This document shows, piece by piece, positions 17,930 through 27,629 of a DNA stretch of 64,000 nucleotides. Position 1 is the stretch's first letter; each line of letters opens with the position of its first letter. The notes under the pieces are model-generated. The model saw only the letters and a program-made list of their open reading frames with translations, made no database searches and had not been told where the DNA came from. Both the position numbers and the translations under genes were made by a program. The stretch comes from JBHELT01 sp046262935 (GTDB lineage Bacteria > Actinomycetota > CADDZG01 > JAHWKV01), in assembly GCA_046262935.1 (NCBI GenBank), contig JBHELT010000083.1, positions 18,508 to 82,507 on the forward strand, written 5' to 3'.

Positions 17930-18304
17930 TTAGGCCCTTTGTCCTAGAGACAAGATGTTTCCTTCGCTGTCCTTGAACCAAGCGCCTCTGAAATCACCGA
18001 TCGAGGCGATGCTGTTTTCGGTCTTCAATCCGGGCATGTCGTACTCCTCGAACTTGACGCCCTTGTTCTGAAGTTCCTTGACCTCGATCTCGATGTCGTC
18101 GACTTCCCAGCTGGCAAGGGTGTGACCTGCGGGCTGTCCACTCATAGTTGGAAACAGATAGAACTTGGTTGAACCAGAAGAGATCTGTACGCCTCCTGGG
18201 TCTTCCTCGCCCGGCCCGAATCCAAGTGTCTCGATGTAGAACTTCTTGGCTCGCTCGATATCCCATGCCGGGATCGTAGCGACGACGTCACTCTTGGTAA
18301 GCAT
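17930..18304 (-). CDS. VOC (glyoxalase/bleomycin-resistance-like) protein
   Basis: A 124-residue single VOC fold. It begins VVATIPAWDIERAKKFYIETLGF, the classic first beta-alpha unit, and ends FKDSEGNILSLGQ with a Glu that could bind metal. AAGGAG is 7 nt before the ATG. The family includes metal-dependent dioxygenases, isomerases and antibiotic-binding proteins. The reaction here is not identifiable. It stands alone between convergent and co-directional neighbours. Confidence 0.85.
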   Translation of the reverse strand: MLTKSDVVATIPAWDIERAKKFYIETLGFGPGEEDPGGVQISSGSTKFYLFPTMSGQPAGHTLASWEVDDIEIEVKELQNKGVKFEEYDMPGLKTENSIASIGDFRGAWFKDSEGNILSLGQRA

Positions 18305-18417
18305 GGCATCACTCCTTTGGTTGAATGGAACAAGAACCTATTCCTAAAGGGGTTCTCAAGGCAAGCTGAAGCCTCCGGTCTCGGCCGAACCGGCCCGCGA
18401 ACCCGGAAAGGCTCCCG

Positions 18418-19845
18418 TCAAAGCTGTAGAGACTTGACCTCTAGGAATTCCTCGAACCCGTGGACCCCCAGTTCGCGGCCGTTACCAGACTGCTTGAACC
18501 CGCCGAATGGAGCCTGCGGGTTAAAGGCGCCGCCATTGATCTCGACCTGTCCTGTTCTTATCTGACGAGCCACAGCCACCGCGCGGTCGCGGTCTGCCGA
18601 CCAAACGCCCCCTGCCAATCCATAGATGGTGTCGTTAGCGATCTCGATGGCCTCTTCTTCTGTGTCGTACGCAAGGATCGAAAGTACAGGGCCGAAGATC
18701 TCCTCTTGCGCGATAGTCATGTCACGAGTCACTTCCGAAAATACAGTTGGCTTCACGAAGTAACCCTTGTCCAGCCCTTCGGGAAGCTCGGGCCCGCCGG
18801 TCACCAGTTTGGCGCCTTCTTCGATGCCCTTATGTATGTAGTTGCGAACCCGCTGCAATTGAGCCTCGGAGACCAATGGCCCGAGTCGTGTGCCATCGGC
18901 GAACGGACTTCCAACGACAAACTTCTCGGCCGCCTTCTTGGCGAGCTCCTCGACCTCGGCGAGTTTCGCGCGCGGCACGATCATGCGCGTTAGTGCCGAG
19001 CATGTCTGGCCCGAATTCAAGAACGCAGCATCAACACCTTCCGCAATAGCCTTCGATAGGTCGGCATCGTCCAAGATCACGTTCGGCGACTTGCCTCCCA
19101 GCTCAAGAGCAACCTTTTTGATCGTCTGCGCAGCAAGTTCGCTGACCCGCTTTCCTGCTCTTGTCGAACCAGTGAACGAGATCATGTCGACGTCTGGGTT
19201 GGATGCGAGCGTTTCGCCAACAACCGGACCTACGCCGGTAACCAAGTTGAAAACACCAGCGGGCAGTCCTGCCTCGTCCATGATCTCGGCGAGGATGAAT
19301 GCATTGAGTGGAGCGACCTCGCTTGGCTTCAGGACCACGGTGCATCCGGCCGCGATCGCGGGGGCAACCTTGGCCACTATCTGGTGCAGTGGGTAGTTCC
19401 ACGGGGTGATGCAACCAACAACGCCCACGGGTTCGCGCACCACGAGTGAGTTGCCAACTTGCTCTTCGAATTTGAACGTGTCGAGGATCTCTTGGATCGA
19501 CCCCAGCGTCAGGGTAGGAAGACCAGCCTGGATCATGGTCGACAACCTGAGCGGCATCCCAACTTCTCGCGCGATGAGTTCGGCGATCTCTCCGATGCGA
19601 ACCTGGAAGCCCTCGGTGATCCGTTGGATGTACTTACCGCGCTCTTCGACCGATGTGCGTGACCATCCCACGAAGGCTCGCTTAGCCGCGGCAACTGCGA
19701 TGTCTACGTCTTCGGAGACACCCTCGGGCACGGTTCCCATGACCTGCTCAGTTGTGGAATCGATGACATCGATAGTGCCATTGCCCTTGGAAGGTACCCA
19801 AGCTCCCTCGATATAAAGCCTGTCTCTTACGATCAGATCGCTCAA
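18418..19845 (-). CDS. NAD(P)+-dependent aldehyde dehydrogenase
   Basis: A 475-residue ALDH-superfamily enzyme oxidising aldehydes to acids. [11 protein letters not shown] (224-234) is the cofactor-binding motif, Glu248 in LELGGK is the general base, and Cys282 in NSGQTCSA is the nucleophile. PWNYP (148-152) is also present. The start is TTG at 19845, decided by AGGAG six bases upstream. It is close to class-1/aryl aldehyde or succinate-semialdehyde-like enzymes, but the substrate cannot be fixed. A DoxX gene lies 62 bp upstream on the same strand. Confidence 0.93.
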   Translation of the reverse strand: MSDLIVRDRLYIEGAWVPSKGNGTIDVIDSTTEQVMGTVPEGVSEDVDIAVAAAKRAFVGWSRTSVEERGKYIQRITEGFQVRIGEIAELIAREVGMPLRLSTMIQAGLPTLTLGSIQEILDTFKFEEQVGNSLVVREPVGVVGCITPWNYPLHQIVAKVAPAIAAGCTVVLKPSEVAPLNAFILAEIMDEAGLPAGVFNLVTGVGPVVGETLASNPDVDMISFTGSTRAGKRVSELAAQTIKKVALELGGKSPNVILDDADLSKAIAEGVDAAFLNSGQTCSALTRMIVPRAKLAEVEELAKKAAEKFVVGSPFADGTRLGPLVSEAQLQRVRNYIHKGIEEGAKLVTGGPELPEGLDKGYFVKPTVFSEVTRDMTIAQEEIFGPVLSILAYDTEEEAIEIANDTIYGLAGGVWSADRDRAVAVARQIRTGQVEINGGAFNPQAPFGGFKQSGNGRELGVHGFEEFLEVKSLQL

Positions 19846-19906
19846 TGTCTTCTCCTGCTCGGTTGCTTCTACTTTACCCCTGCCCGGGATCAGAGCGATT
19901 CACCCT

Positions 19907-20425
19907 TTACGCATTGAGCGACTTAAACTTATGGCGTCCCACTGCGAGCGACGATAGCGTGGCAACCCCCAGGCCCATGCCAAGACCCACGATGAGCGCA
20001 AGTATCCCCGCTGTGGGGTAAGGCAAGGCGACCCCTATGAGGCGATCGATCGAATCGAACCCAGGCCCAGATAGTCCGACCCCAAGAGCCCCAAGGGCGA
20101 TAAGCAGTGGGAATTCGAAACCACCCTTCGCGTTGAAAAACCCCTTCGGCAAGTGAACTTTGACAATGGCGACGGTCATGGTCCCCACGATCATCGCTAC
20201 GGCCAAAGGCGTAAAGAATCCACTCGCCAAAGCAAGACCGCCCATCATTTCACTGGTTCCGGTGAGTATGGCGAACGGTCGAGCGGGCGTGAAGCCCATC
20301 GACTCCAGCATCCCTGCGGTTCCTCCGATGCCAGGGCCATCGAACCAGCCAAACAGTTTCTGAGTCCCGTGCGCAGCAATGATCAAACCAACAGCGAGTC
20401 TGATCACAAGAACGCCAACGTCCAC
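19907..20425 (-). CDS. DoxX family integral membrane protein
   Basis: A 172-residue membrane protein. It opens with RLAVGLIIAAHGTQKLFGWF, the standard DoxX start with the conserved GxQKLF-type motif, and has four hydrophobic helices. GTG at 19907-side start 20425 follows GAGGAGG at six bases. DoxX proteins are linked to thiol/redox homeostasis and to quinone-type oxidoreductases in some organisms. It is co-directional with the aldehyde dehydrogenase and divergent from the acyl-CoA ligase. Confidence 0.88.
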   Translation of the reverse strand: MDVGVLVIRLAVGLIIAAHGTQKLFGWFDGPGIGGTAGMLESMGFTPARPFAILTGTSEMMGGLALASGFFTPLAVAMIVGTMTVAIVKVHLPKGFFNAKGGFEFPLLIALGALGVGLSGPGFDSIDRLIGVALPYPTAGILALIVGLGMGLGVATLSSLAVGRHKFKSLNA

Positions 20426-20553
20426 CAGCTACCTCCTCGACTCCTTTCCCCATGCATACCCCGATGGAGCCATAAAGAACCTAGTCACCGGGAGGCTGCG
20501 AGCTTAGAGTTTGGTCCACTGGTTTCGCTCACACCTATTGAACGGGGTTCGAT

Positions 20554-22176
20554 ATGAAGGGCCTTATGCAAGATTTCCCGCTCACCCTCACGCACTTTTT
20601 GGATAGGGCAGAAAAACTATTCCCGAAGAAAGGCGTAACGACCGCTTTCCCAACCGGCCCCCACCGCGTCTCATACGCCGAATGGGCGCTTAGGACACGC
20701 CGTCTTGCGGGGGCCCTGGACAAGCTCGGGGTCTCGCCACAAGGCAGGGTCGGCACGTTCGGCTGGAACACGGAGCGACACCTCGAGCTGTACTTCGCGG
20801 TCCCCTGCAGCGGACGGATCATGCACACACTCAACATCCGCCTTTTTCCTGCGGACATCACTTACATCGTCAATCACGCCGAGGATGAGGTGATATTCGT
20901 CGACCGATCATTGGTCGCCGCGCTTTGGCCGATCGTTGATTCATTCACCACGGTCAAAAGCATCGTGGTGATGGACGACGGGAAGGGAGACGTACCAGAC
21001 GATCATCGGATCATCGACTTCGATTCGCTCATGGACGGCGTACAGCCAGCCGAGTTCCCTCAACTAGATGAACACCGCGCGGCTTCGATGATGTACACCA
21101 GCGGAACGACCGGGAAACCGAAGGGAGTTGTGTACACACATCGCTCGATCTTCTTGCACACCTTTGCCGTCATGCTCGCAGACACCCTCGGCATTCGCGA
21201 GAAAGATGTCGTGCTTCCGGTTGTTCCGATGTTCCACGCGAACTGTTGGGGCATCGCACATGCATGCGTCGCATCGGGGGCCGATCTCGTGATGCCTGGT
21301 TCGGACCTCTCGGCGCCAGCGCTGCTCGACCTCATCAGATCGCAAGAGGTGACGATCACTGCCGGCGTGCCAACTATCTGGATGGCGCTTCTACCCCTGC
21401 TGCAAGGAGCAGAACTTCCGAAGCTCGAGCGAGTCGTTTGTGGAGGATCCGCCGTGCCGAAGGCCCTGTCCGAAGGTTTTCGGCAAGCTATCGGGATCCC
21501 AATAACGCAGGCATGGGGCATGACCGAGACGAGTCCGATCGGGTCTTTCGGAAATATCAAGTCGTACCTGCAAGATTCCTCCGAGGACGTGCTCGCCGAC
21601 CTGCGCTCTACCCAGGGCATCATCGTGCCCGGCGTCGAATTCCGGATCGTTGAACCGGAAACCACCAACGAACTTGCATGGGATGGGTCGACCAGCGGTG
21701 AATTGCAAGTACGCGGTCCGTGGGTAGTCTCGGACTATTACAACCACCCAGGTTCGCAAGAGTCATTCACATCCGATGGATATTTTCGGACCGGTGATGT
21801 CGCGGTTGTCGACCCAGAGGGATACATAAGATTGGTTGATCGAACCAAAGACCTCATCAAGTCCGGAGGCGAATGGATAAGCTCGGTCGGCTTAGAGAAT
21901 GAGATCATGGCTCATCCGGCGATCGCTGAGGCCGCCGTCATCGGAGTTGCCTCCGCCAAGTGGGACGAACGTCCATTGGCATGTGTGGTCGTGAAGCCCG
22001 GCGAGAAGATCTCGAAAGAGGACATCATCGAACACCTGCGAGGGCGCGTTGCGAAGTGGTGGCTGCCCGACGATGTCGTCTTCATCGATGAGATCCCTAA
22101 GACTTCTGTCGGTAAGTTCTCGAAGAAGGAGCTACGCGAACGATTCAAGGACCATCCATTGCCGAAAACAACGTAA
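20554..22176 (+). CDS. long-chain acyl-CoA synthetase (AMP-forming)
   Basis: A 540-residue adenylate-forming ligase that activates fatty acids with ATP and CoA. The P-loop-like motif [11 protein letters not shown] (181-191), AWGMTE (motif A4/A5), YFRTGDVA and the hinge-region [15 protein letters not shown] are all visible, and the conserved C-terminal Lys lies in [13 protein letters not shown] at 20554 follows GGGG. It fits the FadD/medium-chain ligase group. It is followed on the same strand by an extradiol-dioxygenase-like VOC gene. Confidence 0.94.
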   Translation: MKGLMQDFPLTLTHFLDRAEKLFPKKGVTTAFPTGPHRVSYAEWALRTRRLAGALDKLGVSPQGRVGTFGWNTERHLELYFAVPCSGRIMHTLNIRLFPADITYIVNHAEDEVIFVDRSLVAALWPIVDSFTTVKSIVVMDDGKGDVPDDHRIIDFDSLMDGVQPAEFPQLDEHRAASMMYTSGTTGKPKGVVYTHRSIFLHTFAVMLADTLGIREKDVVLPVVPMFHANCWGIAHACVASGADLVMPGSDLSAPALLDLIRSQEVTITAGVPTIWMALLPLLQGAELPKLERVVCGGSAVPKALSEGFRQAIGIPITQAWGMTETSPIGSFGNIKSYLQDSSEDVLADLRSTQGIIVPGVEFRIVEPETTNELAWDGSTSGELQVRGPWVVSDYYNHPGSQESFTSDGYFRTGDVAVVDPEGYIRLVDRTKDLIKSGGEWISSVGLENEIMAHPAIAEAAVIGVASAKWDERPLACVVVKPGEKISKEDIIEHLRGRVAKWWLPDDVVFIDEIPKTSVGKFSKKELRERFKDHPLPKTT

Positions 22177-22232
22177 CGGCAAGTGTCTTGATTCGATAGC
22201 TTTGTCAAGCCGGGGAATGAATCCGGCGATCC

Positions 22233-23168
22233 ATGAGTTACAAGGTGTCCAACGAAAGGCCCGAGATGAGATCGGAAGCGACTGAACAACAGGTTCCCCA
22301 TCTACCGGACTATGCCAGCACATTGATCGGTGCCATTGGCAGGGTCGACCTCCGGGTCCGCGACATCGAGCGTTCGCTTGGTTTCTATTCCTCCGTCGCC
22401 GGCCTGCAGATTATGCAGCGTGATGAAAGCGGTGTGTCTTTGGGGGCGGGAACGGACGTCTTCCTGCATCTGTCATCGGAAGGGGTCGATGCCCCTGCGC
22501 TCAGAAGGTCAACTGGTTTGTTCCACACCGCGATCCGATACCCCTCGGCCGCTGATCTTGGTGACGCACTCGTGCGGCTCGCCGAGACTGGCATCCCAGT
22601 CGGTGCCGGGGACCACGGGGTCAGCGAAGCCCTTTACGTGGACGATCCAGACGGTAATGGCGTTGAGCTTTACAGGGACCGACCGTTGGACGAGTGGCCG
22701 ACCCCGCCATCCGGCCAAAAGGTGATTGGGATGACTGGCCCGGTCGATCTCGATCGGTTGATCGAGTTGAGCCGCGGGACAGACGCTTTAGGCCAACCAG
22801 CACCCTTGACAACCGACATCGGTCACATCCATCTGAAGGTGAGCGACATGGCGCGCACGTTCGAGTTCTACTCGAAGATCCTTGGCCTAGACGTCATGGG
22901 TGAGATGCGCGATCAGGCAGGGTTCTTCTCTTCTTATGGTTATCACCACAACATCGGGACCAACACATGGGAATCTCGCGGCGCGGGCCCTGCACCCAGC
23001 AATCACGCGGGCCTAAGCAGAGTCGTATTCGAAGTTGATGGTCAGGAAGAGATCTCAGCCCTCGCCGAACGATTGTCTGGTGCCGAGGGCTACCACGAAA
23101 GCATCGAAAGCGGCATAACCGTGAAAGACCCAGACGGCATCGAATTGGTGTTCGTCGTGGCTCGTTAG
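22233..23168 (+). CDS. two-domain VOC protein, catechol-2,3-dioxygenase-like
   Basis: A 311-residue protein with two tandem VOC modules (about 30-150 and 190-310). The N-module opens GRVDLRVRDIERSLGFYSSV, the second GHIHLKVSDMARTFEFYSKI. Candidate iron ligands are His in GHIHL, His in the YGYHHNIGTN segment and Glu in PDGIELVF. This resembles CatE-type ring-cleavage enzymes. ATG at 22266, with GAAAGG before it, is a possible alternative start. The stop overlaps the convergent regulator gene by four bases. Confidence 0.82.
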   Translation: MSYKVSNERPEMRSEATEQQVPHLPDYASTLIGAIGRVDLRVRDIERSLGFYSSVAGLQIMQRDESGVSLGAGTDVFLHLSSEGVDAPALRRSTGLFHTAIRYPSAADLGDALVRLAETGIPVGAGDHGVSEALYVDDPDGNGVELYRDRPLDEWPTPPSGQKVIGMTGPVDLDRLIELSRGTDALGQPAPLTTDIGHIHLKVSDMARTFEFYSKILGLDVMGEMRDQAGFFSSYGYHHNIGTNTWESRGAGPAPSNHAGLSRVVFEVDGQEEISALAERLSGAEGYHESIESGITVKDPDGIELVFVVAR

Positions 23169-24103
23169 CCTTGCTCGGCAACCTGAATGCGAACAACTGA
23201 ACCCTCTGGATAAGTCCTGATCTGCACGAGGTCGCATACCTGGTTGACCATCCAAAGGCCAAAGCCTCCTTCATGTCCACCGGTAGGCTTGCGCCTTCCC
23301 ACCAACGGATCCTCGATGCGACCGGAATCTTGGATCTCGCAAACGAAAGCCCTTGGCAACGGGTCGGTCCAAACCCGCACGTGCCCTTTTCCGCCGCCAT
23401 GTCGAAGGGTATTCGCAGCTACTTCATGGATCGCCAACACCAGGTCTTCGATCCGCCCCGCAGAAAGACCAGAGTAGGAAGCCTGGACGGCAACAAGGTT
23501 CCTAAGCGATACGAGAGCCGAAGCGTCGAAATCGAACTCCACGACCGGTTGGTTGGGCTCGGGCAGCCGCTTGTCGAAAGGCTGAGCGATCGAAGCCAGC
23601 CCGCGGTATCTGTCACTCGGGGCGCGAGTGCCGCCCAGCCTGACCTCGGGGTGGCTGCGATAGGCCTCGTCCAGAGTCTCCTGGTCGAGAGAGCTGACGT
23701 CGTAAGGACACAAGATCCAACCATCTAGTCCATCGAATGCCAGGTTGATCAGGTCCTCGTGCCTTTGAGCTTCAGCCAGCTCCGCTTCGGAACGGCCCGC
23801 CCAGATCGGTTCACCGATACCCCGGACCTTTTTCTTTGTCGTCGCACCTTGATCGAGGAGGTCTTTCCACACAGGGATGATCCGCGCCGGATTGCGGCCA
23901 ACCTCAGCCATATCGGCGAACATTACGAGATCCTTGTTGCTATCTAGAGCCTGTTTGAGGCCCTCGATCTTGCGCGCTGGAACAACCACAAGTATCGGTT
24001 CTTCGGCCTCGATCCCTTCTAGGATGAAGTCGATCGTTTCATCGACGAAGGCTGCCTCCCCTTGGTAGAAAAGCGCCTCGTGCTTGAAAGGCTGACTGCT
24101 CAC
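23165..24103 (-). CDS. MEDS sensory domain + HATPase_c anti-sigma-type regulator
   Basis: About 312 residues. The N-terminal MEDS/DcmR-type domain (FKHEALFYQGEAAFVDETIDFI..., roughly 5-165) is followed by a GHKL/HATPase_c domain with N-box IHEVAANTLRHG and G-box GGFGLWMV. No phospho-acceptor His domain is seen, so it looks like an RsbW-type serine kinase/anti-sigma factor rather than a classical histidine kinase. GTG at 24103, with GTGGGG upstream, fits the domain start; the frame remains open to 24166. A perfect palindrome lies 71 bp upstream. Confidence 0.8.
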   Translation of the reverse strand: MSSQPFKHEALFYQGEAAFVDETIDFILEGIEAEEPILVVVPARKIEGLKQALDSNKDLVMFADMAEVGRNPARIIPVWKDLLDQGATTKKKVRGIGEPIWAGRSEAELAEAQRHEDLINLAFDGLDGWILCPYDVSSLDQETLDEAYRSHPEVRLGGTRAPSDRYRGLASIAQPFDKRLPEPNQPVVEFDFDASALVSLRNLVAVQASYSGLSAGRIEDLVLAIHEVAANTLRHGGGKGHVRVWTDPLPRAFVCEIQDSGRIEDPLVGRRKPTGGHEGGFGLWMVNQVCDLVQIRTYPEGSVVRIQVAEQG

Positions 24104-24173
24104 TGCCCCACTTCCACGCTGCTCACTCGCCCTGTGCTGCAACCCGCAATATCCTCGTCCGGACACCGCTGCA

Positions 24174-24196
24174 AAAGAGCATGATGCATGCTCTTT
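24174..24196. promoter_or_regulatory. perfect 23-bp palindrome in a divergent promoter region
   Basis: AAAGAGCATG, centre ATG, CATGCTCTTT: 10-bp perfect arms. It lies in the 232-bp gap between the MEDS regulator (leftward) and the ABC-2 exporter (rightward), so it could be an operator controlling one or both. No coding region was found in this gap. Confidence 0.5.
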
Positions 24197-24323
24197 GGTA
24201 TCTCAAGGATGCATTGCCCCTGCGGCGCCGACGCTAAACCCCTTTCCAGGGCATCGAGTGGAATTATTTGGAGCGATAGCGGACGATGTGCCCAGTTTCG
24301 TCCCCATTTGCGTCCCCCATATG

Positions 24324-24329
24324 TATCCT
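24324..24329 (+). promoter_or_regulatory. putative -10 box TATCCT for a leaderless transcript
   Basis: TATCCT is followed by six bases and GTG at 24336, with no SD site. The TATCCTTGGTCC segment is almost repeated (TATCCTTGCTCCG) before the start at 43589. Confidence 0.4.
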
Positions 24330-24335
24330 TGGTCC

Positions 24336-25319
24336 GTGTCCGAAATACTCGAACAAACCAAACAGATCCGTGGATCAGCCATCTCCACAAGTCAATTGAC
24401 TAAGGTGTTCCCCGCGCCGATGGGTCCCCTCACCGCGGTTGACCATTTGGACCTCGAAGTAGCGGAAGGCGAGATCTTTGGCCTCCTCGGGCCGAACGGT
24501 GCCGGTAAGACGACCACCGTTGGGATGCTCTGCACCCGAGTTATACCAACATCCGGTTCAGCGATCGTCGGTGGTATCGATGTTGTTGCTGATCCGACCG
24601 TAGCCAAACAAGTGATCAGTGTCGTTTCGCAATCCAACACGCTAGATCGCAGTTTGAGTGTTGAGGAGAACCTGTTCTTTCATGGTCGCTACTTCGGTAT
24701 GGCTAAGCCCGATGCGAAAAGCGAAGCGCAAAGGATGCTCGAACAATTCCGGCTCACGGATCGGGCACGCGCCGATGTGAACTCGCTTTCGGGTGGTATG
24801 GCGCAAAGACTATTGATCGCTCGCGCCATCATGCACCGGCCACAGATACTGTTTCTCGATGAACCAACCGCTGGACTCGATCCTCAAAGCAGGCTCGCCC
24901 TCTGGGAGATCCTCAGGCAGATCCACGCAGCGGGACAAACGATCATGCTGACGACCCACTACATGGAAGAAGCCGATGCGCTTTGCGAACGCGTTGCGAT
25001 CATGGACCATGGCCGCATCCTGGCCCTCGGCTCCCCCGAAGAACTGAAGCGCTCCGTGGGGGCCGATACCGAGATAAAGATCTCCGCCGCTGGCGACCTG
25101 CAGGTGCTCGCCGATGAACTTCTGGGTTTCGATGGAGCCACTGGCGCGCGCGTGATCGATGGTCACGTACGCCTCAACCTAAAGGGCGCCGAAGGAGCTG
25201 TTCCCAAGATCGTTAACTTCTGCGACTCGAAGGGCTTCGCATTGCAGGATCTTTCTGTGACGGAGCCGACCCTTGAAACTGTCTTCATCAATCTGACAGG
25301 GAAAGATCTGAGGGAATGA
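24336..25319 (+). CDS. ABC-2 type exporter, ATP-binding protein (DrrA-like)
   Basis: About 327-residue cytoplasmic ATPase. Walker A is LGPNGAGKTT (51-60), followed by the signature LSGGMAQR, Walker B ILFLDEPTAGLD and switch TTHYMEEA. The long C-terminal extension is typical of DrrA-like drug/polysaccharide exporters. GTG at 24336 is chosen on the basis of a -10-like box six bases before it; ATG at 24321 is in frame but would overlap that box. The permease starts 4 bp after the stop, so the two form an operon. Confidence 0.9.
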   Translation: MSEILEQTKQIRGSAISTSQLTKVFPAPMGPLTAVDHLDLEVAEGEIFGLLGPNGAGKTTTVGMLCTRVIPTSGSAIVGGIDVVADPTVAKQVISVVSQSNTLDRSLSVEENLFFHGRYFGMAKPDAKSEAQRMLEQFRLTDRARADVNSLSGGMAQRLLIARAIMHRPQILFLDEPTAGLDPQSRLALWEILRQIHAAGQTIMLTTHYMEEADALCERVAIMDHGRILALGSPEELKRSVGADTEIKISAAGDLQVLADELLGFDGATGARVIDGHVRLNLKGAEGAVPKIVNFCDSKGFALQDLSVTEPTLETVFINLTGKDLRE

Positions 25320-25323
25320 ACTG

Positions 25324-26160
25324 ATGAGTTCGGAAACTCTCGAAATCGTGCAAGTGAGGCCCCGGACCTCGGCGGCATTAACCGCCTTCGCTGCGTTGCT
25401 CGTGCGAGACATGACGGTATTGAAGAAGACGTTTCATCAATTCATCTTGCGGACGATCATGCAGCCTTTGCTTTTCGTTTTCGTCTTCACTTACGTCTTT
25501 CCTAAGATCGGCCAAGGCATCGGCGGGAACGCAGGCGGACAAGGAGCGTTTTCGAGCCTGCTGGTTCCCGGAGTCTTGGCTATCGCGTCGATCTTCCAAG
25601 GCATCCAGGCCGTCGCGCTGCCCCTGGTGCAAGAGTTCGGCTACACCCGAGAGATCGAGGATCGCATGATGGCCCCGCTTCCCATCTGGGGCGTCGCCCT
25701 GGAGAAACTCGTATCTGGTGCTGTGCAAGGGATGATCGCAGCGCTCGTTGTGTTCCCACTGGCAAACTTCATCCCCGCAACACCAGTGCATCTACACATC
25801 AGATGGTTCGTGTTCGTCACCGTGCTGCCACTATCGACGTTCCTTGGGGCATCACTCGGCCTCGCCATCGGGACGAAGGTAAAACCTCAGCAGGTACCGT
25901 TGATATTCAGTGTCGTTGTTATCCCCATAACATTCCTCGGAGCGACCTATTATCCGTGGGCAAGACTCACCCCGATCCCGTGGCTCAAGTACACGGTTCT
26001 GATCAACCCTTTGGTATACATGAGTGAGGCATTTAGGGCGGCAGTCACGCCGCAGTTTCCCCACATGAATCTGTTCGCCATCTACGCAGGCCTTATCGGT
26101 TTCACCGCGTTGCTGGCATCACTTGGCATCCAGGGATTCAGGAGCCGGGTCCTCACCTGA
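25324..26160 (+). CDS. ABC-2 type exporter, permease
   Basis: A 278-residue inner-membrane protein with about six hydrophobic helices, following the ABC-2 pattern (LRTIMQPLLFVFVFTYVFPK near the N-terminus and IPITFLGATYYPWARLTPIPWLKYTVLINPL in the second half, including the NPL motif). GAGGGAATGAACTG precedes the ATG. It pairs with the ATP-binding protein upstream, probably to export a drug, lipid or glycan. It ends exactly where the convergent VOC gene ends. Confidence 0.9.
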   Translation: MSSETLEIVQVRPRTSAALTAFAALLVRDMTVLKKTFHQFILRTIMQPLLFVFVFTYVFPKIGQGIGGNAGGQGAFSSLLVPGVLAIASIFQGIQAVALPLVQEFGYTREIEDRMMAPLPIWGVALEKLVSGAVQGMIAALVVFPLANFIPATPVHLHIRWFVFVTVLPLSTFLGASLGLAIGTKVKPQQVPLIFSVVVIPITFLGATYYPWARLTPIPWLKYTVLINPLVYMSEAFRAAVTPQFPHMNLFAIYAGLIGFTALLASLGIQGFRSRVLT

Positions 26161-27081
26161 TCAGAGATCTCGTTTCGTCCGCGCTACTGGCAATGGGGTA
26201 AGAACCCTTTCGAGTTCCGACCGCAGCGACTCGAATGCCGGGGGCAGCGACAGGGCTTCACCCAACGATTCCTCAGGTTCATCGGCGGTGAAACCTGGAC
26301 CGATCGTAGCGACCTCGAAGAGAACCCCCGATGGTTCCCTGAAATAGATAGAGCGGAAGTAGTAACGGTCGATGACCGGGGTGACGTTGACCCCCGCGGC
26401 TTTCAGTTTCAAATGCCATGCCTCGTGTTCGTCCATCGAAGTCGCCCAAGCGACATGGTGGATGGTTCCCGCTCCATTTAGTCCCGGTTTCGCGGGAGGC
26501 TCGTCGTAGACGTAAGACCCTTGACGCCCCGAGCCAATGGCTGCCCAACCAGTGGTCGCCTCTTCGAATGACATCGGTTCACGAAGAAAAGCTGAACTTG
26601 GATCTGGGTCCGACGAGTAAGCCCGCACGCCGTCGAATCCGATCAGCGCGAAGGGTGCTGGGATATCGGGGTGCTTCGCCACAAGAGGCGGATCTTCAAC
26701 ATCGCTCACCACAAGTTCGAGGTCGAGCCCTTCGGGATCGGCGAACCTCAGCGAGTCGGGCGTCCGGTTGATTTCGAGGGCAACCCTGCCCAGCCGCTCC
26801 TCCCAGAAAGCAAGGGCTTGTTGGGATGCGACCCTCCATACGACACGGTGCACCATCCCGTCTCCGGCACGCCCCCTGGGGGCCCCCGGGTATTCAAAGA
26901 AAGTGATGTCGGACCCTGGACTGCCCTTCTCGTCGGCATAGAAGAGGTGGTACACCGTCGGGTCGTCCTGGTTCACCGACTTCTTCACCAGCCTCAGCCC
27001 GAGGGTCCCCGCGTAGAAATCCACGTTCGTGCGAACATCGGCAGTTATCCCCGTTATGTGGTGGATCCCTTCGAGTTTCAT
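26161..27081 (-). CDS. VOC ring-cleaving dioxygenase-like protein (LinE/PcpA type)
   Basis: About 306 residues with two VOC modules. The opening KLEGIHHITGITADVRTNVDFYAGTLG and later GTIHHVAWATSMDEHEAW supply His ligands, and a Glu in SGVLFEVATIGPGF completes the metal site, the pattern of hydroquinone-type extradiol dioxygenases. ATG at 27081 is well supported by GAAGGAG five bases before; an open frame upstream to 27201 lacks such a site. No degradation operon surrounds it, so its substrate is unknown. Confidence 0.87.
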   Translation of the reverse strand: MKLEGIHHITGITADVRTNVDFYAGTLGLRLVKKSVNQDDPTVYHLFYADEKGSPGSDITFFEYPGAPRGRAGDGMVHRVVWRVASQQALAFWEERLGRVALEINRTPDSLRFADPEGLDLELVVSDVEDPPLVAKHPDIPAPFALIGFDGVRAYSSDPDPSSAFLREPMSFEEATTGWAAIGSGRQGSYVYDEPPAKPGLNGAGTIHHVAWATSMDEHEAWHLKLKAAGVNVTPVIDRYYFRSIYFREPSGVLFEVATIGPGFTADEPEESLGEALSLPPAFESLRSELERVLTPLPVARTKRDL

Positions 27082-27248
27082 GGACGCTCCTTCTTCTAAG
27101 ACAACTTCACCATAACCGGGTGCGTTAGGCAGAGCCGTAGGTGTAAAAAGGGCGAGATGCGCGGATTTTCTGTAGATCTGGCAGGAACCGGCATGAGACA
27201 CGTCGAATCTATGGGGGAGATGACCACCTGCCCCATGGATGTTCAGAT

Positions 27249-27629
27249 ATGAAGCCGCGCCTTGTGCGTCTGGTCTTCGCCTTCGCCCTCATAACTGGGA
27301 CCTTGGCCACTCACTTTTCTTTCGCGGCGAATCGATTCTCGATCATCGCCTACCAATCCAGATATACGCCCGGGGATAACCGGGGGCCGCTTCATGTTTC
27401 AGTGACCGCCGGCAGCGACCTTTCCTTGACCAATCTCGATATCGGCGCGGGCCACTCGGTTACTTCGGATGACTTCTTAGGCTCCACGATGACCCGGCTC
27501 TTTGGGAGCGACAACATCAGCTTCAATAAGACCGCGGATGTGGTTGGTGTTTCGTCACTGCCCAAAGGTTCGTATCTGTTCCACTGCAACATCCACGACG
27601 AGATGCACGGAACCTTGGACGTCATATGA
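27249..27629 (+). CDS. secreted cupredoxin (plastocyanin-like), copy 1
   Basis: A 126-residue exported type-1 copper protein. The signal peptide covers about residues 1-26 (hydrophobic 7-20, ending FAA). Ligands are visible: His69 in GAGHS and the Cys113-x2-His116-x2-Met119 loop (HCNIHDEM). It overlaps the second cupredoxin gene by 4 bp and heads a cluster with a beta-helix protein and multicopper oxidase, so it may shuttle electrons or copper to the oxidase. The partner is inferred from position only. Confidence 0.87.
   Translation: MKPRLVRLVFAFALITGTLATHFSFAANRFSIIAYQSRYTPGDNRGPLHVSVTAGSDLSLTNLDIGAGHSVTSDDFLGSTMTRLFGSDNISFNKTADVVGVSSLPKGSYLFHCNIHDEMHGTLDVI

Noticed and set aside
22160..22195. 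Hairpin TTGCCG...CGGCAA after the acyl-CoA ligase
   Set aside because: Six-bp stem with long loop and no T-run; too weak to call a terminator.
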